From Frateuria_A sp035943815 (GTDB taxonomy: Bacteria; Pseudomonadota; Gammaproteobacteria; Xanthomonadales; Rhodanobacteraceae): a DNA stretch of 64,000 nucleotides. Positions 41,536 through 49,173 of this stretch are shown here, piece after piece (the stretch's first letter is position 1; every line of letters begins with the position of its first letter). A program made the translations under genes and the position numbers. Below the pieces are notes generated by a model. It was not told the origin of the DNA. It was given only the letters and a program-made list of their open reading frames with translations, and searched no databases. The stretch is from contig NZ_DASZBU010000006.1 of assembly GCF_035943815.1 (NCBI RefSeq), positions 124,001 through 188,000 of the forward strand. Direction: 5' to 3'.

Positions 41536-42215
41536 CAGAACGGCATCCACTTGGAATTGAAGAAGCGCGACAGCCATCCGCGCGTGTTGGCGTCGGCCAG
41601 CGTGCCGCGGCCGGTGTAGCTGATGCGCGCGTCGGCCACGCGGGTGGAGGGCACGGTGTTGTCCTGGCCGATGTCCTGCGGGCGCACGATGCCGGCGATG
41701 CGCACCAACTCCTGGCCCTGGTTGATGGTCAGCCACTTCTCGCCGCGCACCATCAGGTTGCCGTTGGACAGACGCTGCGCCACCGTCACCGTGATCTGGC
41801 CGGTGAGCTGGTTGGACTGGCTCGACGAACCGTTGCCGTCGAACGTTCGCTCGCCGTCCAGGCCGATGTCGGCCGCCTTGCCGCCGATGGAGACACCCTG
41901 GCCCAGAATGGTGGGCGAGGCGATCTTGGCCTTGTCGGTCTTGCTCGTGCTGGTGCTGGCCTTCTTGCTCGCCTGCGTGCTTTCCACCAGCACGATGGTG
42001 AGGATGTCGCCCACCCGATGCGCGCGCGGGTCGGAGAACAGTTCCATGCCCTGCGCATCGTGGTAGATCGCGCCGTCGGCCGGTGCCGCGGCGACGTCCG
42101 GCTGCATCGGCAACGTAGCCGCCCATTGGGCGTCCTCGTGGCCCGGTTGCATGGTGGCGCAGCCGGCAAGCGCGAGCAGCGCGGCGGCGGCGAGGAAGCG
42201 GAAAGCGGCGTGCAT
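41535..42215 (-). CDS. flgH: FlgH, L-ring lipoprotein
   Basis: Outer-membrane lipoprotein ring of the basal body. The 226-residue product has a lipoprotein signal (MHAAFRFLAAAALLALAGC, lipidated Cys19), then the L-ring signature SDPRAHRVGDILTIVLVESTQASKKASTSTSKTDK, and TGQITVTVAQRLSNGNLMVRGEKWLTINQGQELVRIAGIVRPQDIGQDNTVPSTRVADARISYTGRG, ending WLSRFFNSKWMPF. It starts 4 bases after the flgG stop. Confidence 0.95.
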   Translation of the reverse strand: MHAAFRFLAAAALLALAGCATMQPGHEDAQWAATLPMQPDVAAAPADGAIYHDAQGMELFSDPRAHRVGDILTIVLVESTQASKKASTSTSKTDKAKIASPTILGQGVSIGGKAADIGLDGERTFDGNGSSSQSNQLTGQITVTVAQRLSNGNLMVRGEKWLTINQGQELVRIAGIVRPQDIGQDNTVPSTRVADARISYTGRGTLADANTRGWLSRFFNSKWMPF

Positions 42216-42219
42216 GGAA

Positions 42220-43005
42220 TCAGGTCTTGTTGGTGAGGAACTGCAGCATCTGGTCGGCCGCGGAGATGGCCTTGGAATTCATCTCGTAGGTGCGCTGGGT
42301 CTCGATCATGTCGACCATCTGCTCGACCACGTTGACGTTCGAGCTCTCCAGCGCGCCCTGCGAGAGCGTGCCCAGGCCGTTGAGCCCCGGCTGGCCCGGC
42401 TGCGGCGTGCCGCTCGAGGCGGTCTCCAGGTACAGGTTGTCGCCGTTGGGCTGCAGGCCCGCCGGGTTGATGAAGTCGGCCAGCTGCACGGTGCCCACCT
42501 GTTGCGGCGCGGCCTGTCCCGGCAGCGTGATGCTGACCGTGCCGTCGCTGCCGATGGTGATCGACTGCGCGTTGGCCGGGATGGTGATGGCCGGTTCCAC
42601 CGCATAGCCGTTGGCCGTGACGATCTGCCCGTTCTGGTCCATGTGCAGCGAACCGTCGCGGGTGTAGGCGGTGGTGCCGTCGGGCATGGTCACCTGCAGG
42701 AAGCCGCGGCCCTGGATAGCCAGGTCCAGCGAATTGCCGGTCTGCTCGATGTTGCCCTGGGTGAACAGCTTCTCGTTGCCGACCACGCGCACGCCGGTGC
42801 CCAGCATCAGGCCCGAGGGAGCGGCGGTCTGCTCGGTGGTCTGCCCGCCCGGCTGGCGCAGGTTCTGGTAGACCAGGTCCTGGAACGCGGCGCGCGAGCT
42901 CTTGAAGCCGGTGGTGTTGGCGTTGGCCAGGTTGTGCGAGACCACGTCCATGCGCGTCTGCTGCGCATCGAGGCCGGTCTTGGCGACCCACAGGGAAGAG
43001 AACAT
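42220..43005 (-). CDS. flgG: FlgG, distal rod protein
   Basis: Distal rod subunit. The 261-residue product has MFSSLWVAKTGLDAQQTRMDVVSHNLANANTTGFKSSRAAFQDLVYQNLRQPGGQT at the start and the rod/hook C-terminal motif LSQGALESSNVNVVEQMVDMIETQRTYEMNSKAISAADQMLQFLTNKT. The SHNLANANTTGFK segment is the flagellar rod signature. Length is the family standard. It follows flgF by 18 bases. Confidence 0.96.
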   Translation of the reverse strand: MFSSLWVAKTGLDAQQTRMDVVSHNLANANTTGFKSSRAAFQDLVYQNLRQPGGQTTEQTAAPSGLMLGTGVRVVGNEKLFTQGNIEQTGNSLDLAIQGRGFLQVTMPDGTTAYTRDGSLHMDQNGQIVTANGYAVEPAITIPANAQSITIGSDGTVSITLPGQAAPQQVGTVQLADFINPAGLQPNGDNLYLETASSGTPQPGQPGLNGLGTLSQGALESSNVNVVEQMVDMIETQRTYEMNSKAISAADQMLQFLTNKT

Positions 43006-43023
43006 GGATGTCTCCTGGGAAAC

Positions 43024-43764
43024 TTAAGTGAGTGACAGCAGGCGGGTCGCCGCCTGTGCGTTGTCGTCGGCGTTCTTGATCGCCTTGACCTGGAGTTCGT
43101 ACTGGCGCGAGAGCTCGATCATCTGCACCAGCGTCTGCGACGGGTTCACGTTGCTGGATTCGAGCACGCCCGATTTCACGGTCACGGCCGGGTCGGCGTC
43201 GGCGGTGCCGCCGCCGGCCAGGTGCATCAGCCCGTCGCTACCCAGCGCCAGCTGGTTGGCCGGCGGGTTGACCAGCTTCAGCTTGCCGACCGAGGCGATC
43301 GTCTGCGGGCCCTGCCCGGTCGGCACCACCGAGATGGTGCCGTCGTTGCCGATGCTCACCTGGCTCGCCGGCGGCAGGCTGATCGGGCCGCCGTCGCCCA
43401 GCACCAGGTTGCCGCGCGCGTCGGTGAGCAGGCCATCGGGGGTGAGCTGCAGGTTGCCGGCGCGCGTGTAGGCTTCGCTGCCGTCGGCCGCCTGCACCGC
43501 GATCCAGCCGTCGCCCTGCACCGCCACGTCGAACTCGCGACCGGTCTGGATCTCCGCGCCCGAGCGCAGGTCGACGCCTTCACCCTGCGCCACGCCGTTG
43601 ATCCGCGTGGGCATGCCCGGCCCCTGCACCGGCAGCGCCTGGAAGGCCGACATCTGCGCCTTGAAGCCGACCGTGTCGGCGTTGGCCAGGTTGTGCGCCA
43701 CTTCCGTCTGCGCCCGCATCATCTGCGTGGCGCCGGTCATGGCGACGTAGAGCGAACGATCCAT
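43024..43764 (-). CDS. flgF: FlgF, proximal rod protein
   Basis: Rod subunit. The 246-residue product begins MDRSLYVAMTGATQMMRAQTEVAHNLANADTVGFKAQMSAFQALPV, includes EFDVAVQGDGWIAVQAADGSEAYTRAGNLQLTPDG (shared by FlgE/F/G), and ends VLESSNVNPSQTLVQMIELSRQYELQVKAIKNADDNAQAATRLLSLT. The starting MDRSLYVAMTGA is typical for FlgF rather than FlgG. It follows flgE by 21 bases. Confidence 0.95.
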   Translation of the reverse strand: MDRSLYVAMTGATQMMRAQTEVAHNLANADTVGFKAQMSAFQALPVQGPGMPTRINGVAQGEGVDLRSGAEIQTGREFDVAVQGDGWIAVQAADGSEAYTRAGNLQLTPDGLLTDARGNLVLGDGGPISLPPASQVSIGNDGTISVVPTGQGPQTIASVGKLKLVNPPANQLALGSDGLMHLAGGGTADADPAVTVKSGVLESSNVNPSQTLVQMIELSRQYELQVKAIKNADDNAQAATRLLSLT

Positions 43765-43785
43765 GGGATTGCCTCAGCCCCCGCG

Positions 43786-45006
43786 TCAGTTGCGGATGTT
43801 GATGATGGTCTGGGTCAGCTTGTCGTCGGTGGAGATCACCTGCGCGTTGGCCTGGTAGTTGCGCTGCGCCTTGATCATGTTCACCAGTTGCGCGGTGAGG
43901 TCGGCCGTGTTGGAGGCTTCCAGCGCGCCCGACTGCACGGCGCCGAAGGTGCCCTGGCCGGCCGCGCCCATCACCGGCGTGCCCGAATCGAACGAGGCCG
44001 CCCAGTTGGTGTTGTCCAGCTGGCGCAACCCGTTCAAGTTGCTGAAGTTGGCCAACGCGAGCTGGCCCAGCGCGGTGGACTGCCCGTTGGAATACTTGGC
44101 CTGCACCACGCCTTGGCTGGACACGTCGATGCTCGAAAGCGTGCCGCTGGGGTAGCCGTCCTGGTTGATCGCGCTGAGCGAATAGCTGTTGCCGAACTGG
44201 GTGGCCTTGGAGAGATCGATCGACAGCGCCATCGGGTTGGCACCCGGGCTGACCGACATCGCCGGGAAGGTGAGCTTGCCGCCGGCCGGCGTGGCCAGCG
44301 CACCGCTGCTGGTGAAGGAAACCGTCTGCGGCGCGCCGGCGGACACGCCGTCGACGTACAGGTAGGCATTCCAGGTGTTGGCCGCCGCGTTCTTGACGAA
44401 GTAGACGGTGCCGTTGTGGCTGGCGCCGAGCGAATCGTAGGCGGTGAACGGCGTGGCCTGATTGTAGCTCTGCGGGTCGGTGGGACTGAACGGCGCGGTG
44501 GTCGGCGCGGTGGCATCCGAGGGCAGGTTCAGCGACATCTGCACGTTGCCGGTGGCCTTGGCCGCGCTCTGCGCGGTGGTCATCTGCAGGTCGACCAGCG
44601 TGCTGGTGTCGAAGCCGTTGCCTGCGGGCGGAAACACCTGCAGGTGCTGGCCGCTGGCGTTGACCACGTAGCCGTTGTTGTCCTGCTGGAACGAGCCGGC
44701 GCGGGTGTAGGCAAAACCCTTGCCGTCGCGCAGGGTGAAGAAGCCGTCGCCGTTGAGCGCGAAGTCCAGGCTGTTGCCGGTGTTCTCCACGTTGCCCGCG
44801 CCGAACTGCTGCGCCACTTCGGCCAGCCGCACGCCACTGCCGATGGCGGTGGCCGAGAGGTTGCGTCCGGCGGAGTTGTAGAGCTCCGCGAACTCCGCGC
44901 GCGAGCCCTTGAAGCCGGTGGTGCCGGTGTTGGCGATGTTGTTGGCGGTGACCTCGAGGTCCTTGGACGCCGCATTCAGGCCGCTCAGCGCGATATTGAA
45001 AGCCAT
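43786..45006 (-). CDS. flgE: FlgE, hook protein
   Basis: Hook subunit, the flexible joint. The 406-residue product begins MAFNIALSGLNAASKDLEVTANNIANTGTTGFKGSRAEFAELY, has the FLNG/FlgE middle domains (Ala/Thr-rich; TPFTAYDSLGASHNGTVYFVKNAAANTWNAYLYVDG), and ends with GALEASNTADLTAQLVNMIKAQRNYQANAQVISTDDKLTQTIINIRN. The family pattern and length fit. It lies 19 bases after flgD. Confidence 0.96.
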   Translation of the reverse strand: MAFNIALSGLNAASKDLEVTANNIANTGTTGFKGSRAEFAELYNSAGRNLSATAIGSGVRLAEVAQQFGAGNVENTGNSLDFALNGDGFFTLRDGKGFAYTRAGSFQQDNNGYVVNASGQHLQVFPPAGNGFDTSTLVDLQMTTAQSAAKATGNVQMSLNLPSDATAPTTAPFSPTDPQSYNQATPFTAYDSLGASHNGTVYFVKNAAANTWNAYLYVDGVSAGAPQTVSFTSSGALATPAGGKLTFPAMSVSPGANPMALSIDLSKATQFGNSYSLSAINQDGYPSGTLSSIDVSSQGVVQAKYSNGQSTALGQLALANFSNLNGLRQLDNTNWAASFDSGTPVMGAAGQGTFGAVQSGALEASNTADLTAQLVNMIKAQRNYQANAQVISTDDKLTQTIINIRN

Positions 45007-45025
45007 CGGTGTTTCCCCTGATGAA

Positions 45026-45676
45026 TTAGTTGACGCGCGCGACCTGGCTCAGCAGCACGCCGCCGAAGCCGTCCACGTCCAGATAGGCGCCGTCGGCGCC
45101 GGTCATGCCCACCCCGGCGACCTTGCCGCTGACGTAGGTCGGTGCCGCGGCGGTACCCACCTGCGCGGACAGGCCGTAGCTACCCGGCGGCAACGGTCGG
45201 CCGTCGTCGCCCACGCCGTCCCAGTGGAAATCGGCAAGGCCCGCCACCTGCGTACCGAGATCGATCGTTCGCACCACGTTGCCGGCGCTGTCGGTGATGC
45301 GCACGAAGCTGCGCCCGCCGCCGTCGGGGATGTTGACCGCCCCGTCCAGCGAACCGCCCTGCAGCTTGCCGACCGCCGAAGGCACGGTGACGCTGTGGCC
45401 GACCATGCTGGAAGCCTGCAGCAGCTGGTTGCCCTGCATCGACTTGGAGAGCGCGTCGAAGGACGCCTGCAGGTTCTGCGTGGCCGAGACCTGGTTGATC
45501 TGCGCCAGCTGACTGACCATCTGCGAGGAATCCATCGGCTGGGTCGGATCCTGGTTGCGCATCTGCTGGATCAGCAGGCTCAGGAAGTCCGCCTGGCTGA
45601 GCGTCTTGTTGTCCTTCTTTGCGGACTGCACGGCGGCGCCGGCGGAACTGGAGGAATTGACTGCGATGTCGCTCAT
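45026..45676 (-). CDS. flgD: FlgD, hook cap/scaffold protein
   Basis: Exported cap required for hook assembly and later discarded. The 216-residue product contains the conserved LSQADFLSLLIQQMRNQDPTQPMDSSQMVSQLAQINQVSATQNL (25-70), a Tudor-like fold and an FlgD Ig-like domain (GGRSFVRITDSAGNVVRTIDLGTQVAGLADFHWDGVGDDGRPLPPGSYGLSAQ). It follows flgC by 9 bases. The N-terminal 20 residues are Ser/Ala-rich, the usual export signal. Confidence 0.95.
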   Translation of the reverse strand: MSDIAVNSSSSAGAAVQSAKKDNKTLSQADFLSLLIQQMRNQDPTQPMDSSQMVSQLAQINQVSATQNLQASFDALSKSMQGNQLLQASSMVGHSVTVPSAVGKLQGGSLDGAVNIPDGGGRSFVRITDSAGNVVRTIDLGTQVAGLADFHWDGVGDDGRPLPPGSYGLSAQVGTAAAPTYVSGKVAGVGMTGADGAYLDVDGFGGVLLSQVARVN

Positions 45677-45685
45677 GGCCGCTCC

Positions 45686-46108
45686 TTACTTTCCGAGGTC
45701 CAGCGTCTTCTGCATCAACTGGCGCGCGGTGTTCATCACTTCGACGTTGTTCTGGTAAGAGCGCGAGGCCGAGATCATGTTGACCAGCTCGTCCACCGGG
45801 TTGACGTTGCTTTGGTACACGTAGCCGTCGGCATCGGCCATGGGGTTGCCTGGCTCGTAGCGGCTGGTGATCGCGTTGGGGCTCTCGGTGACGCCGAGCA
45901 CCTTGACCCCCTCGCTGCCGGCCTCGGCCGGCTGGCCGTCCAGGCCGTTGCGGATCGCCGCGAACAGCGGCTCCTTGGCGCGGTAGGCGGCCTGCGGCGT
46001 GCTGGCCACGCTGTCGGCGTTGGCCAGGTTGCTGGCCACGGTGTTGAGGCGGGTGGATTGCGCCGCCATGCCGGAGCCAGCGACGTTGAAGATGTTGAAG
46101 AGCGACAT
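45686..46108 (-). CDS. flgC: FlgC, proximal rod protein
   Basis: Rod subunit. The 140-residue product starts MSLFNIFNVAGSGMAAQSTRLNTVASNLANADSV and ends PNVMADADGYVYQ-like sequence (NPMADADGYVYQSNVNPVDELVNMISASRSYQNNVEVMNTARQLMQKTLDLGK), the FlgC signature. The ATG shares its A with the flgB stop (TGATG), so the longer open frame starting inside flgB is rejected. Confidence 0.95.
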   Translation of the reverse strand: MSLFNIFNVAGSGMAAQSTRLNTVASNLANADSVASTPQAAYRAKEPLFAAIRNGLDGQPAEAGSEGVKVLGVTESPNAITSRYEPGNPMADADGYVYQSNVNPVDELVNMISASRSYQNNVEVMNTARQLMQKTLDLGK

Positions 46109-46512
46109 CAGCCCTGGCCCCCGGTGATGGCCGTGCGCAGCATGCGGATCTGCGCGGTGATGAAGGCCAGGCTCGCCTGGTAGTGCACGCCGTTGGCGGC
46201 GAAGGCGGCCTGCTCCTGCTGCGCGTCGACGGTGTTGCCGTCCATGCTGGGCTGGGTGGGCACGCGGTAGGCGAGCGTGTCGCGCGCCTGGGCGGTCGGG
46301 TCGATCTGGCCGGGCGTGGGGGCGGCCAGCGGCAGGCTGCCGTCGCCGCTGCCGCCGGCGGCGGCCAGTGCCTTGCGGAAGTCGACGTCGCGGGCGAGGT
46401 AGCCCGGGGTGTCGGCATTGGCCAGGTTGCTGGCCAGCACCTCGGTACGGCGTTGCCACAGCGCGAGCGCGCCGGTGTGCATGCCGAACAGGTTGTCGAT
46501 GGGTTGGCTCAT
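46108..46512 (-). CDS. flgB: FlgB, proximal rod protein
   Basis: Rod subunit and first gene of the flgB-C-D-E-F-G-H-I-J-K-L operon. The 134-residue product starts MSQPIDNLFGMHTGALALWQRRTEVLASNLANADTPGYLARDVDFRKAL and ends with NGVHYQASLAFITAQIRMLRTAITGGQG. The ATG at 46512 was chosen because the 11 extra upstream codons are not family-like. A near-perfect sigma-54 promoter lies 43-58 bases upstream. Confidence 0.95.
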   Translation of the reverse strand: MSQPIDNLFGMHTGALALWQRRTEVLASNLANADTPGYLARDVDFRKALAAAGGSGDGSLPLAAPTPGQIDPTAQARDTLAYRVPTQPSMDGNTVDAQQEQAAFAANGVHYQASLAFITAQIRMLRTAITGGQG

Positions 46513-46554
46513 CGCTTGCCTCCGCGCGGGTCGATACGTCCGCACGGGGCTGGA

Positions 46555-46570
46555 GGCAAGTTGTGTGCCA
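46555..46570 (-). promoter_or_regulatory. Sigma-54 promoter of the flgB operon
   Basis: Minus strand TGGCAC-N5-TTGCC with GG and GC exactly 12 apart, matching the -24/-12 consensus at all invariant positions. It predicts a start near 46544, about 32 bases before the flgB ATG. FleQ is the likely activator. Confidence 0.82.
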
Positions 46571-46705
46571 TGGCCGCCCGAAGCCTTGCTGCAAAAGGCT
46601 TTGCGCGGCGTGCCGGTTTTCCCCCGAACCCGGTTTCATGGGCGGAGACGGATTTCCGACGCCGCCGTACGCCCACCCTTTCGTCCGGCTGGGCCGGGGA
46701 GAGCC

Positions 46706-47635
46706 TCAGTCCGTCGCTTCGTCCGGCAGCAACTCGATCACCGCCTGCGCCAGCAGGTCCGGCTGGAACTTGGCGACGAAGCGGTCGGCGTTGACCTCGC
46801 GCACCATCGCTTCGTTGAACAACCCGGAGAGCGAGCTGTGCAGCACCACCTTCAGGCGACGCAGCGTGGGCGTCTCGCGTATCGCGCGGGTGAGTGCGTA
46901 ACCATCCAGTTGCGGCATCTCGATGTCGGACACCACCAGCCTGACGCCCTCCTCCGGCGGCAGCGCGGCCAGTTCGTGCAGGCGGTCCAGCGCCTCGCGG
47001 CCGTCCTGCGCCACCACGCATTCGATGTTCATCTGCTTGAACAGGCTGACCAGGCGGCGACGTGCGATCAGCGAATCGTCCGCCACCAGCACCCGGCGCG
47101 GGCTCAGCGGGTGGGCACCGGCGGCGCGCTGCATCTGCGCCGAGAGCTCGTGCGGCGAGGCGTCGATGCTGGCCAGCACGTGCTCCACGTCGACCACCGC
47201 GACCAGCGCGCCGTTGATGCGGGTCACCGCGTTGACCCGCGAGCCGAAGCCCAGCGCGCTGCTGGGCGCCACCAGGGAGGCACCCTCGCAATGCACCATG
47301 TGCTGCAGGTCCGACACCAGGAAACCCTGTACGGAGCGGCTGAACTCGGTGACCATCAGGTGCGCGGACGGCTCGTCTGTCAGGGGCGGATAGCCCAGCG
47401 CCGCGGCCAGGTCGATCACCGGAATGGTCTGCCCGCGGTAGTCGCAGCTGCCGGCGATCAGCGCATGCGCGCCGGGCATGCGCTCCAGCGGCGGTCGGCG
47501 CAGCACCTCGCGCACCTTGAATACGTTGATCGCGAACAGCTGCGGCTCGCCCAGGCGGAACAGCAGCATCGCCACGCGGTTGTGCCCCGCCAGGCGGGTC
47601 TGGCGTTCGACGTTTTCCAGCAGGGCGCCGGCCAT
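46706..47635 (-). CDS. cheV: CheV, CheW-receiver coupling protein
   Basis: Receptor-CheA adaptor with its own phosphorylation switch. The 309-residue product has a CheW domain (about 20-155; MLLFRLGEPQLFAINVFKVREVL..., GSCDYRGQTIPVIDLAAALGYPP) and a receiver domain (180-305) with acidic pocket Asp186/Asp187 (RVLVADDSLIARR), phospho-acceptor Asp237 (VSDIEMPQLDGYALTRAI) and Lys in DRFVAKFQPD. It sits upstream of flgB in the same direction, ending about 135 bases before the flgB promoter. In Pseudomonas cheV is followed by cheR; here cheR is missing. A sigma-28 promoter precedes it. Confidence 0.94.
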   Translation of the reverse strand: MAGALLENVERQTRLAGHNRVAMLLFRLGEPQLFAINVFKVREVLRRPPLERMPGAHALIAGSCDYRGQTIPVIDLAAALGYPPLTDEPSAHLMVTEFSRSVQGFLVSDLQHMVHCEGASLVAPSSALGFGSRVNAVTRINGALVAVVDVEHVLASIDASPHELSAQMQRAAGAHPLSPRRVLVADDSLIARRRLVSLFKQMNIECVVAQDGREALDRLHELAALPPEEGVRLVVSDIEMPQLDGYALTRAIRETPTLRRLKVVLHSSLSGLFNEAMVREVNADRFVAKFQPDLLAQAVIELLPDEATD

Positions 47636-47678
47636 GCGTTACTCCTCGGGGAACGGTGGGCCGCAGGCCCGTCACCGC

Positions 47679-47705
47679 ATATCGGCCGGACCATCCGCCG
47701 CTTGA
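47679..47705 (-). promoter_or_regulatory. Sigma-28 (FliA) promoter of cheV
   Basis: Minus strand TCAAGCGG-N11-GCCGATAT. The -10 half matches GCCGATAA at 7 of 8, the -35 half keeps TCAAG, and spacing is exact. It predicts a start near 47670, about 35 bases before the cheV ATG. Confidence 0.78.
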
Positions 47706-47740
47706 GCTGATCCCTCCCCCAGCCTCAGCACCCGCGCCGG

Positions 47741-47777
47741 GATCCTCCCTTCCTCCGGCCAATGCGGGGGAAGGATC
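47741..47777. repeat. Imperfect hairpin in the cheV/receptor divergent promoter region
   Basis: TTCCTCCG (47750-47757) pairs with CGGGGGAA (47765-47772), flanked by GATCC (47741-47745) and GGATC (47773-47777). Composition resembles a worn copy of the C/T-rich hairpin family. It lies between the cheV sigma-28 promoter and the receptor sigma-54 promoter, where an activator site would be expected. Confidence 0.45.
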
Positions 47778-47789
47778 GGCGGTTCGCAC

Positions 47790-47805
47790 TGGCACACGCG
47801 TTGCT
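47790..47805 (+). promoter_or_regulatory. Sigma-54 promoter upstream of the soluble chemoreceptor gene
   Basis: TGGCAC-N5-TTGCT with GG and GC exactly 12 apart, a full match to the -24/-12 consensus. It predicts a start near 47817 and would place the receptor, flgA and possibly flgM/flgN under FleQ control. Confidence 0.8.
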
Positions 47806-47808
47806 TGT

Positions 47809-47835
47809 TCAAGTTTCGACGCATCCAGACGATGT
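47809..47835 (+). promoter_or_regulatory. Possible sigma-28 promoter upstream of the soluble chemoreceptor gene
   Basis: TCAAGTTT-N11-GACGATGT. The -35 half is identical to that of fliC; the -10 half matches GCCGATAA at 5 of 8. It begins 3 bases after the sigma-54 element and ends 33 bases before the receptor ATG. The two promoters would give early and late expression from nearly the same site. Confidence 0.6.
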
Positions 47836-47868
47836 CCTGAACACTCATTCGCAGGAAACCGCATCTCC

Positions 47869-49173
47869 ATGAGCCTGATCCGTAGCCGGTCCCTGGCCGC
47901 GCTGGTCCAAGCGGCCGCCGCTGGCGACGAGGCACGCCTCGAACAGTTGTCGCTCCAGCATCCGGCGGCAGCCCGCGTGCTGGCCCCGCTGCTGGCCCGC
48001 CTCCACGCCGGCCAGCCCGCGGCGATGGCCTTGCAGACCCTCGAACAGCAAGGCCTGGTGCTGGCGGCAGCGCAGATGCTCGGGCGCGAGCAGTCCGCCC
48101 TGGACAAGGCCAGCCAGGAAAGCCGCGACGGCGTCGGCCGCTTGACGGACGCCAGCGCCGGAATATCGACGGCGCTGCAACAGGTCGCCACCGCTTTGAC
48201 GCAGGTCGAACAGGCGCGCCAGAGCGGCAGCGCCGGGGTGAGCGAGCTCGATGGCCAGCTGCGCCTGCTGCGCAGCGCGCTGTCGGCGATGAACCGCAAC
48301 CAGGCACGCCTGGCCGAACAGGTGGAGCAGATCCGCAAGCTCACCGGCGTGGTGCAGGAAATCGCCCACCAGACCAACCTGGTCGCGCTCAACGCCGCAA
48401 TCGAAGCGGCCCGTGCGGGCGAGGCTGGCCGCGGTTTCGCGGTGGTCGCCGACGAGGTCAAGCAACTGGCCGAGAAGACCACCCAGGCCACCACCGAGAT
48501 CGAGACCGTCACCGGTTCGATCGGCGAGTTCTCGCAGCAGTTGGACGGCGACGTGCGGCAGGGCATGCAGCGGCTGGAGCAGGCGCAGGCCGGCGTGAGC
48601 CAGGCCGATGGCGCCATGCGCCAGAGTGGCGAGGCGCTGGCCGGCGCCAGCGAGAAGGTCGCCCAGTTGCGCCAGGGCCAGGACGTGCAGCAGGCTCGCG
48701 CCGCCGCGGCACAGGCCTCGCTGGGCGCACTGCAACGGCGCAGCACCGAGGCACGCCGGCAGAGCGAGGCGCTCAGCCGCGCCGCGCTGCTGGCCCATCG
48801 CCTGGCGCTGGGCTGGCTGGAACACGAGGCCGGCAACGACCCGGCCAGCCTCAGCCTGACCGTGCGCGAGTCGGCGCAGGGCATCCGCCAGGCGATGGAA
48901 CTGGCGCTGCTGGAGCCTGGCGCGCTGGACCGGCGCTGGTTCGACACCGAAGCGCTGGACCGCACCGTGCGCCGGCTGGCCGCGCAGCATCCGCAACATC
49001 CGGCCGCCAGCGCGCTGAGCGAGGCGGGCACGCGCCTGTCCGAACACGGCAACGCCTTCGTCGGCCTGCTGGTCGAAGGCCAGCTCGACCAGGCCCAGCA
49101 GATCAGCCAGCGGCTGGAGGCCGACCGCGAGGCACTGGTCAGCCAGCTCGCCGCCTTGCTGGCACAGGCCTGA
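47869..49173 (+). CDS. Soluble methyl-accepting chemotaxis-type receptor with unassigned C-terminal region
   Basis: Cytoplasmic chemoreceptor-like protein of 434 residues; no membrane helix and no signal peptide. Residues 1-75 are helical (LVQAAAAGDEARLEQLSLQHPAAARVLAPLLARL). A receptor signalling hairpin follows (80-300), with the invariant tip EIAHQTNLVALNAAIEAARAGEAGRGFAVVADEVKQLAEKT at 164-204. After residue 300 comes about 130 helical residues (LLAHRLALGWLEHEAGNDPASL..., ALLEPGALDRRWFDTEALDRTVRRL) that I do not recognise; a CZB zinc-binding pattern is not present. The ATG at 47869 was chosen over an upstream frame through the promoters. Its stop overlaps flgA (TGATG), so it is the head of the flgA run. 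Ligand and methylation status are unknown. Confidence 0.82.
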   Translation: MSLIRSRSLAALVQAAAAGDEARLEQLSLQHPAAARVLAPLLARLHAGQPAAMALQTLEQQGLVLAAAQMLGREQSALDKASQESRDGVGRLTDASAGISTALQQVATALTQVEQARQSGSAGVSELDGQLRLLRSALSAMNRNQARLAEQVEQIRKLTGVVQEIAHQTNLVALNAAIEAARAGEAGRGFAVVADEVKQLAEKTTQATTEIETVTGSIGEFSQQLDGDVRQGMQRLEQAQAGVSQADGAMRQSGEALAGASEKVAQLRQGQDVQQARAAAAQASLGALQRRSTEARRQSEALSRAALLAHRLALGWLEHEAGNDPASLSLTVRESAQGIRQAMELALLEPGALDRRWFDTEALDRTVRRLAAQHPQHPAASALSEAGTRLSEHGNAFVGLLVEGQLDQAQQISQRLEADREALVSQLAALLAQA

